Position numbers and translations under genes: made by a program
Origin: Acidobacteriota bacterium
GTDB taxonomy: Bacteria > Acidobacteriota > Terriglobia > Bryobacterales > Bryobacteraceae
Reading direction: 5' to 3'
DNA length: 14,114 bases
Assembly: GCA_003223065.1 (NCBI GenBank)
Contig: QHXU01000305.1
Coordinates: forward strand, 1 to 14,114
The notes under the pieces: model-generated
Database searches by the model: none
Seen by the model: only the letters and a program-made list of their open reading frames with translations
What the model was told of the DNA's origin: nothing
Shown: one piece after another, positions 1 to 8,759 of the stretch
Numbering within the stretch: the stretch's first letter is position 1
Layout: the number at the start of each line of letters is the position of its first letter

Positions 1-8
1 GTGCGCCT

Positions 9-926
9 ATGTCTGAATTAGGGCCGGCGATCGACAGCTATCTTGCCGAGCTCGGACGGCAGAACGCGTCAGCCCACACGCTGCGAAACTATCGCATTGA
101 TCTTCGCGAGTTCCTCGAGTATTTTTCGCCCCCCGGTGCCCAGCCGCCTTCTCCGGCGATGATCGGCGTGCTGCAACTGCGGGAATGGTTAGGAAGCCTC
201 TATGACCGGGGTCTGAGCGTGATCTCGATCCGGCGCAAGCTGGCCGCGGTGCGATCGCTCTTCAAATTCATGATGCGGCAGGGGACCGTTCAGACCAACA
301 CGGCCCGTCTCGTGCGCACGCCTAAGGCTCCCAAGCGGGTTCCCATAGTTCCGACGGCGGAGCAGACCAATAAGCTGGTGGACGGCGTGGCGGCCGGCCG
401 CTTTGAGCGGCCTCACCCGGAGCGCGATCTGGTGCTGTTCGAACTGCTCTACGGCTGCGGCCTGCGTATCAGCGAACTATCCGGCCTGAACCTCGAAGAC
501 TTCGATTTTGGGGAACGCTGGATCCGCGTGCGCGGCAAGGGACGCAAGGAGCGGCAGGTGCCGTATGGATCGAAGGCCGCCGCGGCGCTCGAAAAGTATC
601 TTGTCAAGCGCGCTGCAGGGCCTAAGGAGCGGGCGCTACTGGTGAACCACCGCGGCGCGCGGCTCTCCGACCGGGGCGCGCGGGGCATCGTAAGCTTCTA
701 CGCGCGCATGATCTCGGGGGACGCTTCGCTCCATCCCCACAGCCTGCGCCACGCTTACGCCACGCACCTGCTCTCTGACGGCGCTGACCTCCGGGCCATC
801 CAGGAACTCCTTGGCCACGCGCGCCTGGCGACCACGCAGAAGTACACGCAGGTTTCGCTCACGGATTTGATGGCCGTCTACGATCGCGCCCACCCGAAAG
901 CAAGGAAACACCGCCCTGCAACGTGA
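9..926 (+). CDS. xerC: Tyrosine recombinase XerC
   Basis: Site-specific tyrosine recombinase of the XerC/XerD family, which resolves chromosome dimers at dif in the cytoplasm. The protein is 305 residues, normal for the family. The N-terminal SAM-like DNA-binding domain covers about residues 5-95 and the catalytic domain about 115-290. All catalytic residues are visible: R153 (GLRISEL), K177 (RGKGRKER), H244 and R247 (HPHSLRHAYATHLL), H270 (ELLGH) and nucleophile Y279 (QKYTQV). The C-terminal ending VYDRAHPKARK resembles XerC rather than XerD, whose tail usually lacks that YDxAHPRA form; this supports the xerC assignment. The start is the ATG at 9. Only eight bases precede it in the window, so its ribosome-binding site and promoter cannot be judged. 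No attachment site, integron array or prophage gene lies next to it, which favours the housekeeping recombinase over an integrase. Confidence 0.9.
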   Translation: MSELGPAIDSYLAELGRQNASAHTLRNYRIDLREFLEYFSPPGAQPPSPAMIGVLQLREWLGSLYDRGLSVISIRRKLAAVRSLFKFMMRQGTVQTNTARLVRTPKAPKRVPIVPTAEQTNKLVDGVAAGRFERPHPERDLVLFELLYGCGLRISELSGLNLEDFDFGERWIRVRGKGRKERQVPYGSKAAAALEKYLVKRAAGPKERALLVNHRGARLSDRGARGIVSFYARMISGDASLHPHSLRHAYATHLLSDGADLRAIQELLGHARLATTQKYTQVSLTDLMAVYDRAHPKARKHRPAT

Positions 927-947
927 TTTTCGTTGGCGTTGAGGTGA

Positions 948-953
948 TATGAT
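948..953 (+). promoter_or_regulatory. Candidate -10 hexamer TATGAT for a near-leaderless transcript
   Basis: TATGAT ends nine bases before the ATG at 963. A start site 6-8 bases downstream of the hexamer would give a leader of only one to three bases. There is no Shine-Dalgarno sequence before this ATG. A TTGGCG lies at 933-938, but the 9-base spacing is too short for a normal -35 element. In-frame TGA at 945 rules out a longer protein. This is motif recognition only. Confidence 0.35.
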
Positions 954-962
954 ACGGGCGAA

Positions 963-1934
963 ATGTTGCCTTTACTGCTCAGCACCCTTCTTGCGACTTC
1001 GGTCCGGGTCTACGTAGCCAATAGCGGCGGCTCGAACATCACCATCATCGATCCAGCGACGGACAAGGTCGCCGGCGACATTCAGGTGTCGAAGAATCCG
1101 CACGGCATTGTCCCCTCGCCGGACAAGAAGCGGTTCTATGTTTCGAGTGAAGGCGACAACGTGCTCGACGTGGTGGAGCGGGCCAGTGCAAAAATCACGC
1201 GGCGAATTCCCATCGGCACGCGGCCCAACAATCTCGCCATCACACCCGACGGCAAGCGCGTCTATATCTGCATCCGCCAGGAGTCCTGGGTGGACGTTGT
1301 GGACACAATTTCGCTCGAGAAGGTGAAAAGCATCGAGGTGGGGCGCTACCCGCACAATGTCTACCTGACGCCGGACGGAAAGTACATGCTCGCTACCTCG
1401 ATGGGCGACAAGAAGGTGACCCTGATCGACGTGCGTACCGAGGAGCCTGCATTCACCATCGGCACGGAAGGGGTGCCGCGCCCCGTAGCGATTGAGGCCG
1501 GGCCCGGAGGCACGCCACGGCGCCTGTTTGTCCAGCTTTCGAATCTCCACGGCTTTGCGGTGATCGATTATGCTGCGCGGAAAGTGGTGAACAAGATTGC
1601 GTTGCCTGAAGCGCCGCCCGGGGCTGAGCCGCTAATCCCTCAGACGTTTTCACATGGGATGGCCATCGCGCCCGACGGCAAGTCGCTGTGGGTAACAAGC
1701 ATGCTGTCGAATTCCGTGTCGCTCTACTCATTGCCGGAATTGAAGCTTATGGCCACGATTCCCGTCGGCCGCGGGCCGGACTGGATGACCTTCCTGCCTG
1801 ACGGCAGCCGCTGCTACGTCTCGAATGCCGGCGCGGATTCGGTTTCAGTGATCGACACGCGGGCGCACAAAGAGCTGGCTAAGATTCCGGTTGGAAAGGT
1901 TCCGAAGCGAATCATCTCGGTAGAGCTTCCGTGA
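963..1934 (+). CDS. YVTN-family beta-propeller repeat protein, probably exported
   Basis: A 323-residue protein built of repeated propeller blades of about 42 residues. The repeated units are visible as phrases such as VYVANSGGSNITIIDP, FYVSSEGDNVLDVV, PNNLAITPDGKRVYI, PHNVYLTPDGKYML, MAIAPDGKSLWVTS and CYVSNAGADSVSVIDT. This is the YVTN/PxxxxxxPDG signature of a seven-bladed propeller, typical of binding or scaffold proteins with no fixed enzymatic role. The first 15 or so residues (MLPLLLSTLLATS) are hydrophobic and look like a short signal peptide. They lack the usual basic n-region, so export is likely but not certain. No upstream in-frame start exists because of a TGA at 945. Its TGA stop overlaps the GTG start of selA (GTGA), so the two are probably co-transcribed and translationally coupled. 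I cannot assign a ligand. Confidence 0.8.
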   Translation: MLPLLLSTLLATSVRVYVANSGGSNITIIDPATDKVAGDIQVSKNPHGIVPSPDKKRFYVSSEGDNVLDVVERASAKITRRIPIGTRPNNLAITPDGKRVYICIRQESWVDVVDTISLEKVKSIEVGRYPHNVYLTPDGKYMLATSMGDKKVTLIDVRTEEPAFTIGTEGVPRPVAIEAGPGGTPRRLFVQLSNLHGFAVIDYAARKVVNKIALPEAPPGAEPLIPQTFSHGMAIAPDGKSLWVTSMLSNSVSLYSLPELKLMATIPVGRGPDWMTFLPDGSRCYVSNAGADSVSVIDTRAHKELAKIPVGKVPKRIISVELP

Positions 1935-3280
1935 CGCTGCATCACCAGAAGCTGCGCGAACTGCCTTCTGTCGATGAGTTGGCCGAGTCTCTGAGCGAAA
2001 TACATGCGCCGCGAGCGCTGGTTGTCGCCGAAGCGCGCCGTGTACTCGCCGCCATGCGAGCGGATCTGCTCGCCGGCCGGGCGATGGGGCCGGAGAGCCC
2101 TCAGGATCGCGTGCGGAAGAGCCTCGACACGCTCGCGCGGCCGTCGCTTCGACGAGTGATCAACGCCACGGGCGTGATCCTCCATACCAACCTCGGGCGA
2201 GCGCCCATTGCCCGTTTCACGCCGCTCGAAGGCTATTCGAACCTCGAATACGACCTCGCTCAAGGCAGCCGCGGCAAGCGCGACGCTCATGTCGGCGGGC
2301 TCCTGGAGCGTCTTGCCGGAAAACCAGGCATCGCCGTCAACAACAACGCCGCGGCCGTCCTCCTCACTCTGCACGAGCTGGCGCGGGGTGGCGAGGCGAT
2401 CGTCAGCCGGGGCGAGCTGATCGAGATCGGCGATGGATTCCGAATCCCCGACATCATGGCCGCCTCCGGCGCGAAACTGCGCGAAATCGGAACCACGAAC
2501 CGCACGCACATCGACGACTATCGGGCGGCTATTGGTGAGCGCACGCGCGTGCTGATGCGCGTCCACCCGAGTAATTTTCACATCGAGGGATTCACGTCGA
2601 AACCCGGCCTCGACGAGCTGGCGGCATTAGCCCGCGAGCGCGGCCTGCCTCTATACGAGGATTTGGGCAGCGGCTGCGTCGCTGATCTGGGGCCGCACGG
2701 CATATCTGAGCCGCGCGTCCGGGAAAGCCTTGAAGCCGGGGTGAACCTGGTTTCCTTCAGCGGCGACAAACTGCTGGGAGGTCCGCAAGCGGGGCTCATC
2801 GTCGGCGACCCGGAGCTGGTGCAACGGCTGCGCCGCAATCCGCTGTTTCGCGCGCTCCGGATCGACAAGCTCATCACCCAGGCGCTCGAAACCACACTGC
2901 GTGACCTGGTGTTCGAACGATGGGAGGAAATCCCCGCTCTGCGCATGATCCGGGCGCGCGCGGACGAAATCCGCTCGCGGGCCGAGCGCGTTCGCACGCG
3001 TGTTCCGTCGCTTGAGTTGATCGAAGGACGGAGCGTGGCCGGCGGCGGCTCGACGCCGGAGCAGTCCTTGCCCACGTGGCTCCTGGCGATTCGGGGCGAT
3101 GCTGTGGCCGCGGAGCGCACACTGCGTGCGGGCTCGCCTCCGGTCATCGCCAGAATCGAGAACGACCGGCTGGTGCTGGACCTGCGAACGGTGCTTCCGG
3201 AGGAAGAAGAAGACCTGGTGCGTGCGCTAGCCTCGGCCTCCAGACCGGCGAGCGAAAAGACCGGAGGCGTGGCCTACTAA
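1931..3280 (+). CDS. selA: L-seryl-tRNA(Sec) selenium transferase (selenocysteine synthase)
   Basis: PLP enzyme that converts seryl-tRNA(Sec) to selenocysteinyl-tRNA(Sec) using selenophosphate. The 449 residues compare with about 460 for Escherichia coli SelA. The N-terminal domain that contacts tRNA(Sec) is present (LRELPSVDELAESL near residues 8-21). It is followed by the family hallmark RVINATGVILHTNLGRAP (75-92) and the PLP-binding segment VSFSGDKLLGGPQAG (274-288) with Schiff-base lysine K280. The start is GTG at 1931, overlapping the stop of the propeller gene by four bases; the next in-frame ATG, codon 42, would remove conserved N-terminal sequence. The stop codon overlaps that of convergent efp by four bases. 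No selB, selD, tRNA(Sec) or selenoprotein gene is visible here, so the rest of the pathway must lie elsewhere if this gene is used. Confidence 0.93.
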   Translation: MTLHHQKLRELPSVDELAESLSEIHAPRALVVAEARRVLAAMRADLLAGRAMGPESPQDRVRKSLDTLARPSLRRVINATGVILHTNLGRAPIARFTPLEGYSNLEYDLAQGSRGKRDAHVGGLLERLAGKPGIAVNNNAAAVLLTLHELARGGEAIVSRGELIEIGDGFRIPDIMAASGAKLREIGTTNRTHIDDYRAAIGERTRVLMRVHPSNFHIEGFTSKPGLDELAALARERGLPLYEDLGSGCVADLGPHGISEPRVRESLEAGVNLVSFSGDKLLGGPQAGLIVGDPELVQRLRRNPLFRALRIDKLITQALETTLRDLVFERWEEIPALRMIRARADEIRSRAERVRTRVPSLELIEGRSVAGGGSTPEQSLPTWLLAIRGDAVAAERTLRAGSPPVIARIENDRLVLDLRTVLPEEEEDLVRALASASRPASEKTGGVAY

Positions 3281-3834
3281 GCTCTCTCCAGGTATGTGGC
3301 CTCGGCCGTGGACACGCGGATCTTTTCACCCTCGTTGATGAACGGCGGCACCTGCACCACCAGTCCGGTTTCGAGCTTCGCCGGCTTGGTAACGTTGGAC
3401 ACGCTGGCGCCCTTCAGTCCGGGCTCCGTTTCGACCACAGTCAGGTCCACGGTCGGCGGCAGTTCCACGCTGATCGGCTTGCCCTCGTAGAATTCGACGT
3501 TTACCCTCAACTGCGGGATCAGGTAGCTGGTCGCGTCGCCGAGGATGTCCGTGGTAAGATGCATCTGCTCGAAATTCTCGGTGTTCATGAAGTGGAAGTA
3601 CTCCCCGTCGTCGTAGAGAAACTCCATCTCGTGCTCTTCGAGCGATGCTTTTTCCACCCTGTCTTCCGAGCTGAACCGGTGCTCGATCATCGAACCGGTC
3701 CGGAAATTGCGCATCTTCACCTGGACGAAGCCCCGCAGGTTGCCGGGCGTACGATGTTCCATCTTGAAGATTGAGAACAAATCGTTGTTGAACTTGATCA
3801 CCATGCCCGGACGCAGTTGTGTTGCCGAAATCAT
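3277..3834 (-). CDS. efp: Translation elongation factor P
   Basis: Elongation factor P enters the ribosomal E site and promotes peptide bond formation at polyproline stalls. The 185-residue product has the three-domain EF-P layout: KOW-like domain about 1-62, central OB domain about 65-125, and C-terminal OB domain ending in the signature region TKPAKLETGLVVQVPPFINEG. The start is the ATG at 3832-3834 (MISATQLRPGM). The open frame extends further upstream to 3909, but that would add residues unrelated to EF-P and overlap the guaB start. The loop that reaches the P-site tRNA reads TPGNLRG. Ungapped alignment with E. coli K34 places N32 at the tip, so the lysine or arginine normally modified by EpmA, EarP or similar enzymes is missing, although R34 is two residues away. 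No modification enzyme is encoded in the window. Confidence 0.93.
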   Translation of the reverse strand: MISATQLRPGMVIKFNNDLFSIFKMEHRTPGNLRGFVQVKMRNFRTGSMIEHRFSSEDRVEKASLEEHEMEFLYDDGEYFHFMNTENFEQMHLTTDILGDATSYLIPQLRVNVEFYEGKPISVELPPTVDLTVVETEPGLKGASVSNVTKPAKLETGLVVQVPPFINEGEKIRVSTAEATYLERA

Positions 3835-3849
3835 AAAGAGGGAAACTTC

Positions 3850-3855
3850 AGTGTA
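3850..3855 (-). promoter_or_regulatory. Candidate -10 hexamer TACACT upstream of efp
   Basis: Read on the minus strand, TACACT lies 15 bases before the efp ATG. It would give a leader of about eight bases. The sequence between is pyrimidine-rich and contains no Shine-Dalgarno motif. No good -35 box is visible at 16-18 bases. The same TACACTG word occurs before xseA. Weak, motif-based. Confidence 0.25.
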
Positions 3856-3882
3856 GCAGAACGGGTTCTCACGGGCATCCTG

Positions 3883-3888
3883 TATATT
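3883..3888 (+). promoter_or_regulatory. Candidate -10 hexamer TATATT for leaderless guaB
   Basis: TATATT ends five bases before the guaB ATG at 3894. Transcription would start at or next to the A of the start codon. There is no Shine-Dalgarno sequence and no recognisable -35 hexamer. It sits in the 59-base divergent spacer shared with efp. Confidence 0.35.
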
Positions 3889-3893
3889 GAAAT

Positions 3894-5333
3894 ATGATTC
3901 CAGATACAATCCCAGAAGGCCTCACGTTTGACGACGTGCTGTTGCTTCCGGCGCGAAGCAGCGTGGTTCCGGCCCAGGCGGACACGCGTACCTGGCTGAC
4001 TCGTAAAATCAAACTAAACATTCCCGTGGTCAGCTCGGCCATGGACACGGTGACCGAATCGCACCTGGCGATCGCGCTTGCGCAGCAGGGCGGCATCGGC
4101 ATCATTCACCGCAACATGACGATCGAGCGCCAGGCCGAAGAAGTCGACCGCGTGAAGCGCTCGGAAAGCGGCATGATCGTCGATCCTGTGACCATCGATC
4201 CGGAGCGGAAAATCTCTGACGCACTCGAAGTGATGAAGCGCTACCGTATCTCCGGCGTGCCGGTGACCAAGAACGGAAAGCTGGTCGGCATCCTCACCAA
4301 CCGGGACTTGCGTTTCGAAACCCGCTACGATCTACCCATTTCGGACGTAATGACCAAGGAAAATCTCATCACCGTGGGAGTGGGGACGACGCTCGAAGAG
4401 GCGGAGGCGATCCTGCACCGCCATCGCGTCGAAAAACTGCTGGTCGTCGACGAGCAATACAATTTGAAGGGCCTGATTACGGTCAAAGATATTCAGAAAA
4501 AGCTGAAATATCCCAATGCCGCCAAGGACCAACAAGGGCGGTTGCGCGTGGGCGCGGCGCTAGGCTCATCGGGCGACTATCTCGAGCGCGCCAAGGAACT
4601 GGTGCGGAAGAAAGTCGACGTGCTGGCGATCGATTCCGCTCACGGCCATAGCGGGCGGGTGATGGACGCGATCGCCGAAGTGAAACGCGGATTGCCGGAC
4701 GTGGAGCTGATTGCAGGCAATGTGGCCACGCTCGAAGGCGCGCGCGACCTGATCGCGCTGGGCGTCGACGGCATCAAGGTCGGGATCGGCCCCGGTTCCA
4801 TCTGCACGACGCGCGTGGTGAGCGGCGCCGGCGTCCCGCAGATTACGGCTATTGCCGAGTGCTCAAAGGCGGCGCGGAGTGCGGGGGTGCCCGTCATCGA
4901 GTTTTCGGGCGACATCACCAAGGCGATCGCGGCGGGCGCCGACAGCGTCATGATCGGCAGCTTATTCGCCGGCACCGAAGAAAGCCCCGGCGAAACAATT
5001 CTCTACCAGGGCCGCACATTCAAAAGCTATCGAGGCATGGGCTCGATGGGCGCCATGTCACAAGGCTCCTCCGATCGCTATGCGCAGGACGCGAGCGGGA
5101 AATTGGTGCCGGAAGGCATCGAGGGCCGGGTGCCGTACAAAGGAATGCTGGCCGATCTCGTATATCAACTCGTGGGCGGCTTGCGCGCGGGCATGGGTTA
5201 CTGCGGGTGCTCCACCATCGTTGAACTGCGCGAGCGAGCGAAATTCGTGCGCGTCACTACTGCCGGGCTGCGCGAGAGTCACGTCCACGACGTGATCATT
5301 ACGAAGGAAGCCCCGAATTACCGTCTGGAGTAA
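3894..5333 (+). CDS. guaB: Inosine-5'-monophosphate dehydrogenase with a deletion in the IMP-binding loop
   Basis: IMPDH oxidises IMP to XMP with NAD+, the committed step of guanine nucleotide synthesis. The 479 residues show the N-terminal GLTFDDVLLLPA, a CBS pair (about 95-205) inserted in the TIM barrel, and the catalytic loop GIGPGSICTTRVVSGAG (297-313) with C304. The flap RGMGSMGAMSQGSSDRY (380-396), EGIEGRVPYKG (407-417) and the C-terminal HVHDVIITKEAPNYR are also present. One strongly conserved element is damaged. Family members read VPVIADGGI(K/R)(F/Y)SGDI; this protein reads VPVIEFSGDI at residues 332-341, so A-D-G-G-I is absent. The aspartate and glycines of that segment hold the IMP ribose and phosphate. 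Reading frame is kept, consistent with loss of 15 bases between two isoleucine codons near 4896-4899. The gene may be inactive, altered or mis-assembled. Its last 35 bases overlap the end of convergent xseA. Confidence 0.92.
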   Translation: MIPDTIPEGLTFDDVLLLPARSSVVPAQADTRTWLTRKIKLNIPVVSSAMDTVTESHLAIALAQQGGIGIIHRNMTIERQAEEVDRVKRSESGMIVDPVTIDPERKISDALEVMKRYRISGVPVTKNGKLVGILTNRDLRFETRYDLPISDVMTKENLITVGVGTTLEEAEAILHRHRVEKLLVVDEQYNLKGLITVKDIQKKLKYPNAAKDQQGRLRVGAALGSSGDYLERAKELVRKKVDVLAIDSAHGHSGRVMDAIAEVKRGLPDVELIAGNVATLEGARDLIALGVDGIKVGIGPGSICTTRVVSGAGVPQITAIAECSKAARSAGVPVIEFSGDITKAIAAGADSVMIGSLFAGTEESPGETILYQGRTFKSYRGMGSMGAMSQGSSDRYAQDASGKLVPEGIEGRVPYKGMLADLVYQLVGGLRAGMGYCGCSTIVELRERAKFVRVTTAGLRESHVHDVIITKEAPNYRLE

Positions 5334-6666
5334 TCACGCGGCTCCGTAACTCGCCTTGCGCCAAACGGATCCTGACCTCAGAGTCCACGGGCGCATCCGC
5401 CGGCGACTTCACGATCTTTCCGTCCTTCTCAACAATTGCGTAGCCGCGCTCGAGAATTTTCAGCGGGCTGAGTTGCGCCAGATGCGCCTCCAGTGGGCCC
5501 AGCACGCCCCCCGCACGGCTCAAACGGAGCCTCACGCACTGCATCGCCGCTGTCTCGCCGGCCTCCAGCCGTCGCCGCACTTGGGCGAACTTCAACCGTA
5601 CGTCCAGTTGTCCCAGCCGCGCCGCCGCCGAATCCAACGCACGCCGCCGCGAACCCACCGCTGCTCGCGCCAGGTCGCGCAAGCGGTAGTCGAGCTCATC
5701 CACGCGCTGTGAGCGTTTTCCAAGCGCCCGGTGAAACGTCACCTGGTCAACCGCGAGCCGGTGCCACCGCCGGGCAAGCATAGCAAGATTGAGGCGGGCC
5801 GCCTGGCGCAGCTTGATCCCGGCCGCATCCAGGCGCTCCACCAGGCTCTGGCGCGTGCAGATCACCATCTCCGCGGCGGCCGACGGCGTGGGCGCGCGCA
5901 GGTCGGCTACGAAGTCGGCAATGGTGAAGTCCGTCTCGTGACCAACCGCGGAGATCACCGGAACCGAGCACGCTGCGATCGCCCTCGCCAGGCGCTCCTC
6001 ATTGAACGCCCACAAGTCTTCGAGCGATCCTCCGCCGCGCGCGACAATCACGACGTCAGCCCAGCCCGACCGGCTGAAGTATTCGACTCCGGCGGCCACT
6101 TGCTCAATCGCGGCCTCCCCCTGCACCTGGGCCGGATACAGGCGGATATGGCGGCCCGGATAGCGCCGCTCGAGAATCTGCACCATGTCGCGGATCACGG
6201 CGCCGGTCGGCGATGTGACGATGCCGATGCGCTCGGGCAGCGCGGGTAGCGGGCGCTTACGCCCCGCGTCGAACAGCCCCTCGGCCGCCAGCTTCTTCTT
6301 CAGTTGCTCGAAGGCGAGTTGCAGCGCTCCGAAGCCCTGTGGCTCCAGAGCTTCCACCACCAACTGGACCTCGCCTCGCGCGTCGTAGAAGTCAATGCGC
6401 CCGCGAGCCAGCACCGCCACCCCATCCTGCGGTTTGAACTTCAGATACCGCGCGGTCATCCGGTAGCATACGCAGCGGAGCTGGGCCGCTTCGTCCTTGA
6501 GCGTGAAATAGTAATGGCCGCTCGCGGGAAGCTTGGTGCCGGAGATCTCGCCTGAAACCCAGATGTCGGTGAAGCGCTCGCTCAGCGCCTCGCGCATGGC
6601 TTGCGTGAGCTCGGTGACCGAATAATAGTGGGGCTCCAGGCCCCAGTTGAGCGCGATCTGCTCCAC
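5299..6666 (-). CDS. xseA: Exodeoxyribonuclease VII large subunit
   Basis: Catalytic subunit of exonuclease VII, a single-strand-specific nuclease that acts from both ends and works with many copies of XseB. The 455-residue protein has the N-terminal OB domain (about 13-110, with VSGEIS and GHYYFTLKD) and the catalytic domain (IGIVTSPTGAVIRD at 147-160, VIVARGGGSLEDLWAFN at 206-222, ISAVGHETDFTIADF at 238-252). Residues D160, R210, H243 and D246 match the E. coli catalytic set D155, R205, H238 and D241 with a constant offset of five. A coiled-coil-rich region follows to about 410. The start is GTG at 6664-6666; the first in-frame ATG (residue 24) would cut into the OB domain. The 3' end overlaps the guaB 3' end by 35 bases. 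xseB is not next to it, whereas it often follows xseA in other bacteria. Confidence 0.95.
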   Translation of the reverse strand: MEQIALNWGLEPHYYSVTELTQAMREALSERFTDIWVSGEISGTKLPASGHYYFTLKDEAAQLRCVCYRMTARYLKFKPQDGVAVLARGRIDFYDARGEVQLVVEALEPQGFGALQLAFEQLKKKLAAEGLFDAGRKRPLPALPERIGIVTSPTGAVIRDMVQILERRYPGRHIRLYPAQVQGEAAIEQVAAGVEYFSRSGWADVVIVARGGGSLEDLWAFNEERLARAIAACSVPVISAVGHETDFTIADFVADLRAPTPSAAAEMVICTRQSLVERLDAAGIKLRQAARLNLAMLARRWHRLAVDQVTFHRALGKRSQRVDELDYRLRDLARAAVGSRRRALDSAAARLGQLDVRLKFAQVRRRLEAGETAAMQCVRLRLSRAGGVLGPLEAHLAQLSPLKILERGYAIVEKDGKIVKSPADAPVDSEVRIRLAQGELRSRVITPDGNSGLPS

Positions 6667-6671
6667 AGTCC

Positions 6672-6677
6672 AGTGTA
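6672..6677 (-). promoter_or_regulatory. Candidate -10 hexamer TACACT for leaderless xseA
   Basis: On the minus strand TACACT ends five bases before the xseA GTG start, in the 83-base spacer divergent from glnA. There is no Shine-Dalgarno sequence. A TTGAAT lies upstream, but the gap of about 21 bases is long for a -35 element. Motif-based. Confidence 0.3.
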
Positions 6678-6737
6678 TTCCAAAACCCTATCGCGCCTAT
6701 TCAAAAAATCTATTGCGCCCCTTCGCCGCCGCCTGGA

Positions 6738-6743
6738 TATTAT
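6738..6743 (+). promoter_or_regulatory. Candidate -10 hexamer TATTAT for leaderless glnA
   Basis: TATTAT ends six bases before the glnA ATG at 6750, which would place the transcription start at the start codon. The intervening GGAGAG could be read as a Shine-Dalgarno sequence, but it abuts the ATG and is too close to work normally. TTGCGC at 6713-6718 is a possible -35 at 19-base spacing. I saw no sigma-54 GG/GC promoter or NtrC-type dyad in this spacer. Confidence 0.35.
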
Positions 6744-6749
6744 GGAGAG

Positions 6750-8172
<1,423 letters not shown>

Positions 8173-8174
<2 letters not shown>

Positions 8175-8253
8175 TGGTTGGCAGGTTGGTAGTTAGCGGC
8201 GGGTGGCGATCCTCGCTGGTCCACTAACCGCTGGCTACTTGCGGCTGACCATT
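8173..8253. repeat. Imperfect palindrome filling the glnA-MOSC spacer
   Basis: Arms 8173-8199 and 8228-8253 are complementary. The outer arms AATGGT (8173-8178) and ACCATT (8248-8253) pair perfectly. The inner arms GGTAGTTAGCGG (8188-8199) and CCGCTGGCTACT (8228-8239) form a 12-pair stem with three G-U pairs in RNA. The loop is 28 bases and the arms between are partly paired. The right arm also shows a seven-base rhythm, four units of the form CTNNCNN (CTAACCG, CTGGCTA, CTTGCGG, CTGACCA) at 8225-8252. It has no T-run, so it is not a standard terminator. It could be a REP/MITE-like element, a degenerate heptamer repeat, or an RNA processing or attenuation structure between glnA and the downstream genes. 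Confidence 0.6.
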
Positions 8254-8254
8254 C

Positions 8255-8749
8255 ATGACCGGCTCCATTCTCCAGATCAACGTCTCGCGCGGTGGCCTGC
8301 CCAAGCGCGCCATTCCCGAGGCTGAACTAACACTGCTCTCGATCGCCGGGGATCTGTGCGCGCACCCGCAATTTCACGGGGGCCCCCGGCAGGCGCTGCT
8401 GCTCATTTCCTCGGAAGGCATCGACGAGCTTGCTGCGCTCGGATTCCCGCTCTTTCACGGCGCGCTTGGCGAGAACATCACGACGCGCGGGCTGGACCGG
8501 CGGATGTGGCGCGTCGGACAACGGTGGCGCATCGGCCCGGCCGTGATCGAATTCACAAAGATTCGTGTTCCGTGCGAAAACCTCGACATCTATGGCGCCG
8601 GCATTCAGAAAGCAATGTACGATGCGAGAGTGAAGGCAGGAGACTCCGGTTCACCGCGATGGGGCTTGAGCGGTTTCTATGCATCGGTGATCCTCCCGGG
8701 CACGATCCGCCCCGGCGATCCCATCAGCCTCATGGACATCGCGGCGTGA
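8255..8749 (+). CDS. MOSC domain-containing protein
   Basis: A 164-residue stand-alone MOSC domain, the C-terminal domain family of molybdenum cofactor sulfurases, also found in YiiM-type proteins. The family handles sulfur or molybdenum-cofactor chemistry through a conserved cysteine. The motif FHGGPRQALLL (40-50) matches the family HGGxxxAv block. KIRVPCENLDIYG (102-114) carries the conserved cysteine C107. There is no signal peptide or membrane segment. No Shine-Dalgarno sequence precedes the ATG. The gene sits between glnA and glnE and ends ten bases before glnE, so it is likely transcribed with glnE. Its substrate and any link to nitrogen control are unknown. Confidence 0.85.
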   Translation: MTGSILQINVSRGGLPKRAIPEAELTLLSIAGDLCAHPQFHGGPRQALLLISSEGIDELAALGFPLFHGALGENITTRGLDRRMWRVGQRWRIGPAVIEFTKIRVPCENLDIYGAGIQKAMYDARVKAGDSGSPRWGLSGFYASVILPGTIRPGDPISLMDIAA

Positions 8750-8759
8750 GATTCTGCGC

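Noticed and set aside
1814..2581. Antisense open frame of 255 codons opposite selA
   Set aside because: Lies opposite strongly conserved SelA sequence and shows no recognisable domain.
3076..3774. Plus-strand open frame of 232 codons across the selA end and opposite efp
   Set aside because: Covers two recognised genes in wrong frames; no domain seen.
3835..3909. N-terminal extension of efp to an upstream ATG at 3907-3909
   Set aside because: The extra 25 residues have no EF-P similarity and would overlap the guaB start; MISATQLRPGM at 3834 is the family N terminus.
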